Assembly: GCA_012521525.1 (NCBI GenBank)
Contig: JAAYMG010000395.1
Span: forward strand, 1-6,423
Source of the DNA: Clostridiales bacterium
GTDB lineage: Bacteria; Bacillota; Clostridia; Oscillospirales; JAAYOS01
Length of the DNA stretch: 6,423 bases
Reading direction: 5' to 3'
A program made the position numbers and the translations under genes. The notes beneath the pieces are model-generated. The model searched no databases. It was not told the origin of the DNA and saw nothing but the letters and a program-made list of their open reading frames with translations. This document shows, piece after piece, positions 5,796 through 6,423 of the stretch; the stretch's first letter is position 1; each line of letters begins with the position of its first letter.

Positions 5796-5993
5796 TCACT
5801 TACGGTTGCTATATCTTTCAAGTGCATTCTGTTTGATCCGGATGGCATCTTCAATACCCAGATCGATAATAGTCTGACGGAAAGCATCAAAGTTGGAGAG
5901 CGGCTCATTGCCTGTGATGGAGTTGACGACCATTTTATTGATATATGTTTCGACGTCGCCCATTATGTCTAAACACTTAATTATAAGTCGATA
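5796..5993 (-). pseudogene. Remnant of an ABC sugar-transporter solute-binding lipoprotein (C-terminal end only)
   Basis: On the minus strand, from just after an in-frame TAA (5994-5996) to the TGA at 5796-5798, there are 65 codons; from the only useful ATG (5963) there are 55. The translated segment includes ETYINKMVVNSITGNEPLSN, then FDAFRQTIIDLGIEDAIRIK, and ends NALERYSNRK. This closely resembles the last 50 or so residues of LplA/YtcQ-type family 1 solute-binding proteins of Bacillota, which end with a helix reading tYvN-MvvkFItGkepL, a W/FD-- stretch, lgid-ai-iqq-A-dRY. Such proteins are normally about 450-550 residues with a lipoprotein signal, all missing here. No ribosome binding site precedes 5963. 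It lies 216 bases before the epimerase-like gene, in the same direction, so the binding protein was probably part of this operon. The match is from memory of the family, not an alignment. Confidence 0.65.
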
Positions 5994-6019
5994 TTAGCAA
6001 ATTGCACTATTCGAGTCAA
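5991..6019 (-). promoter_or_regulatory. Sigma-A-type promoter upstream of the operon and transporter remnant
   Basis: On the minus strand a -35 TTGACT (6014-6019, five of six consensus bases) is followed by a 17-base spacer ending in TGC and a -10 TAATAT (5991-5996). The TGC is an extended -10. Transcription would begin near 5984 and run through the solute-binding remnant, giving the epimerase-like gene a leader of about 400 bases. A perfect TATAAT (5980-5985) lies just downstream but lacks a fitting -35. Confidence 0.55.
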
Positions 6020-6423
6020 GTTTTTTCAAGTATATTTAATGCATTTTCTTTGCTTATTTTAGTGATTTTCAACTGTTTCTTTCTTGCCGTCGTTGTATAT
6101 TCCAATCCCGGATCAGGATTTTCTCTCATTTTTATTTGAGACTCTGGCGAAATATTGATATATGAGTTGAAAATCAGGAGGAAGAGTTGGAGAGGACTTG
6201 AAAATCCCCGGGTTTGCACCGGATATGCAAATAACTAAGCAGAGGCTTTTCAGTCTCTGCTTTATTATTCTTTTATGATTTGCTCTATTTGCAACGATCA
6301 AATAATAGATTCCATAGAGCAGCATCAATGACCGATGTGTCATTTTTCCGCAAACATCAGTCGTCTATCAAACTGTGTGCCGTATAGATGCTCAACTGTT
6401 CTCCTCGGGGCAGTAAACCGTCA
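6020..6423. other. AT-rich stretch without a supportable gene
   Basis: Apart from the hairpin at 6237-6270 I see no gene here. The open frames on the minus strand at 6016-6219 and 6113-6343 have no good ribosome binding site, run across the hairpin or the promoter, and match no family I know. At the right edge, several short frames on both strands run off the window; none can be judged from the 80 or so bases present. The composition is clearly more AT-rich than the operon next to it, as expected for non-coding or decayed sequence. Confidence 0.5.
6237..6270 (+). terminator. Orphan terminator-like hairpin
   Basis: The sequences aagcagag (6237-6244) and ctctgctt (6255-6262) form a perfect 8-bp stem, extended by a G-T pair to an 8-base loop, and are followed by a T-rich tail (tattattctttta). 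In form it is a plus-strand intrinsic terminator, but no plus-strand gene is visible before it within the window. On the minus strand the tail (agttatttg) is weaker, though the hairpin could still end transcription of a minus-strand gene lying to the right. Confidence 0.55.

Noticed and set aside
5766..5972. Plus-strand 68-codon frame upstream of the operon
   Set aside because: It is the antisense shadow of the solute-binding-protein remnant, which lies on the minus strand and has recognisable sequence.
6016..6343. Minus-strand frames at 6016-6219 and 6113-6343 as small genes
   Set aside because: No recognisable family and no good ribosome site. The first begins at GTG and its stop falls in the -35 region of the operon promoter; the second crosses the orphan hairpin. 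Low-complexity AT-rich sequence explains them.
1..6423. Possible CRISPR array, tRNA/rRNA gene, insertion sequence or phage module
   Set aside because: I saw no regularly spaced direct repeats, no tRNA-like clover-leaf sequence, no transposase or integrase motif and no terminal inverted repeats flanking a block; reading by eye cannot exclude degraded short traces.

Overview
The window looks like a carbohydrate-utilisation (hemicellulose/glycoside) region of a Gram-positive, Clostridia-like bacterium of the Bacillota, possibly a gut or rumen Lachnospiraceae relative. This is inferred from the strong purine-rich Shine-Dalgarno sites, sigma-A-type promoters with extended -10 elements, a cre-like site, and the protein families present. 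No rRNA, tRNA, CRISPR array, intact mobile element or phage gene is visible.

Layout, left to right. (1) Bases 2-451, plus strand: the last 149 codons of a type-B carboxylesterase, including its catalytic histidine. (2) Bases 452-778: a convergent intergenic stretch with a purine-rich tandem repeat, a hairpin terminator facing the arabinofuranosidase gene, and a short protein-like fragment. (3) Bases 779-2290, minus strand: a complete GH51 alpha-L-arabinofuranosidase, apparently transcribed alone from its own promoter near 2443-2471. A cre-like sequence overlaps the -10, and a perfect dyad lies just past the expected start of transcription. (4) Bases 2330-2661: that promoter and leader, then two further hairpins. 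(5) Bases 2662-5579, minus strand: a tight three-gene operon reading epimerase-like TIM barrel, Gfo/Idh/MocA oxidoreductase, CE1-type esterase, with gaps of 26 and 36 bp. (6) Bases 5580-5993: the operon leader, which contains an unlisted 55-65 codon remnant matching the C-terminal end of an ABC-transporter solute-binding lipoprotein. A good promoter (5991-6019) sits directly before the remnant. (7) Bases 6020-6423: AT-rich sequence with one orphan hairpin and no supportable gene.

How the genes may work together: the GH51 enzyme has no signal peptide, so it would release arabinose inside the cell from imported arabino-oligosaccharides. The CE1-type esterase, also without a signal peptide, could remove acyl groups (acetyl or feruloyl) from such sugars. 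The NAD(P)-dependent oxidoreductase and the metal-dependent TIM-barrel protein form a pair often seen in sugar or inositol oxidation, and in keto-sugar/glycoside cleavage routes; the substrate cannot be read from sequence. The solute-binding remnant suggests the operon once began with, or lay next to, a sugar ABC importer that has been lost by deletion here. The families are ordinary. The less ordinary points are the transporter remnant between promoter and operon, non-canonical active-site motifs in the oxidoreductase, and the control region of the arabinofuranosidase gene.
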